Assembly (NCBI GenBank): GCA_900765095.1
Contig: CAAFRB010000022.1
Span: forward strand, 1 to 64,000
Source: Clostridia bacterium
GTDB lineage: Bacteria > Bacillota > Clostridia > TANB77 > UBA1234
Direction of reading: 5' to 3'
Length of the DNA stretch: 64,000 nt
A model generated the notes under the pieces. It had not been told where the DNA came from, did no database searches, and saw only the letters and a program-made list of their open reading frames with translations. This document shows, in pieces, positions 63,719 through 64,000 of the stretch. The position numbers and the translations under genes were made by a program. Numbering within the stretch: the first letter of the stretch is position 1; each line of letters opens with the position of its first letter.

Positions 63719-64000
63719 TTATTCGCTTAAATTAGAATTAGTTTCTTCTTCAATTTTTGTTTGATTTTCATATTGTTTATCTTCATTAACACTTTCTCTT
63801 AAATCAGGCAATTCTGGTAAATCTTTTAATGATGTATAACCAAACATCTTTAAAAACTCATCTGTAGTTCTATACATCATTGGTCTTCCTGGTACATTCA
63901 TCTTACCAGCTTCTTCAACTAGGTTGTACTCTAGAAGTTTGTTTAATGCACTATCCGAAGATACTCCTCTTATCTTTTCAATTTCGGCCCTTGTTGAGTT
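63719..64000 (-). CDS. scpB: Segregation and condensation protein B, C-terminal part (5' end outside window)
   Basis: The frame is open to the window edge. The visible 93 residues read RAEIEKIRGVSSDSALNKLL (winged helix), LVEEAGKMNVPGRPMMYRTTDEFLKMFG and YTSLKDLPELPDL, the conserved second winged helix and tail of ScpB, followed by an acidic extension. ScpB works with SMC and ScpA in chromosome condensation. It is upstream of, and close to, addB, so they may share a transcript. Confidence 0.93.
   Translation of the reverse strand, partial: NSTRAEIEKIRGVSSDSALNKLLEYNLVEEAGKMNVPGRPMMYRTTDEFLKMFGYTSLKDLPELPDLRESVNEDKQYENQTKIEEETNSNLSE

Overview
The window looks like chromosome from an AT-rich Bacillota of the Clostridia type, probably uncultured or gut-associated. 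The evidence is the low G+C visible throughout, Gram-positive Shine-Dalgarno sites, canonical TTGACA/TATAAT promoters, a DinR-type LexA box, and genes such as spoVG, addAB, queA-tgt, murC, mreB and scpB. No rRNA, tRNA or CRISPR array was recognised. The lineage call is an inference; no taxonomic marker was compared with a database.

Layout. 1-3332 (+): the end of a fatty-acid synthesis operon (accA 3' end, fabI, fabG, acpP, an FMN nitronate-monooxygenase/FabK-family gene), followed by an IS66 transposase scrap, a small membrane protein and about 1.3 kb of AT-rich DNA without genes. 5504-17545 (mostly -): a ten-gene operon for a divergent Tad/Flp-pilus-like secretion machine, with a CpaB/RcpC-like SAF protein, two degenerate ParA/CpaE-like proteins, a CpaF-type ATPase with an N-terminal membrane anchor, a duplicated T2SF membrane platform in one chain, two paralogous 'MDNASKA' pilin-like proteins, and three further membrane-anchored exported proteins. 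Next to it lie a frameshifted VanW gene (+) and a small membrane protein (-). 17784-22194: NifS/IscS cysteine desulfurase, a D,D-carboxypeptidase, a family-2 glycosyltransferase and a DUF308 membrane protein. 22314-27234 (-): a TetR regulator, an MMPL/RND transporter and its coiled-coil partner. 27587-31649 (-): hisS, a purine permease and SOS-type dinB. 32451-34267 (-): an ECF sigma factor, its probable anti-sigma factor and a small secreted protein. 34539-40331: an Smr protein (+), then tgt, queA, typA and an S1-domain protein (-). 40578-44056 (-): three ankyrin proteins in two paralogous transcription units with duplicated promoter and leader regions. 44449-51964 (-): plsC, cmk, a roughly 1820-residue secreted protein and an SLH-domain protein. 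52240-64000: a DUF1980-like protein, spoVG, murC, mreB, addA, addB and the 3' end of scpB.

Intergenic DNA is rich in small repeats. There is a 65-bp terminal-inverted-repeat family (4 copies), a composite 160-bp element containing it (2 full copies, plus decayed relatives of its first half), a GGAGCACA..TGTGCTCC palindrome (4 copies), two tandem 116-bp nested palindromes between addB and addA, and a 448-bp region bounded by a long imperfect inverted repeat.

The least ordinary parts are the Tad-like machine, the ankyrin units with a conserved ten-residue leader peptide, the 448-bp inverted-repeat element, and two genes (VanW and the giant surface protein) whose reading frames each appear shifted by one base.
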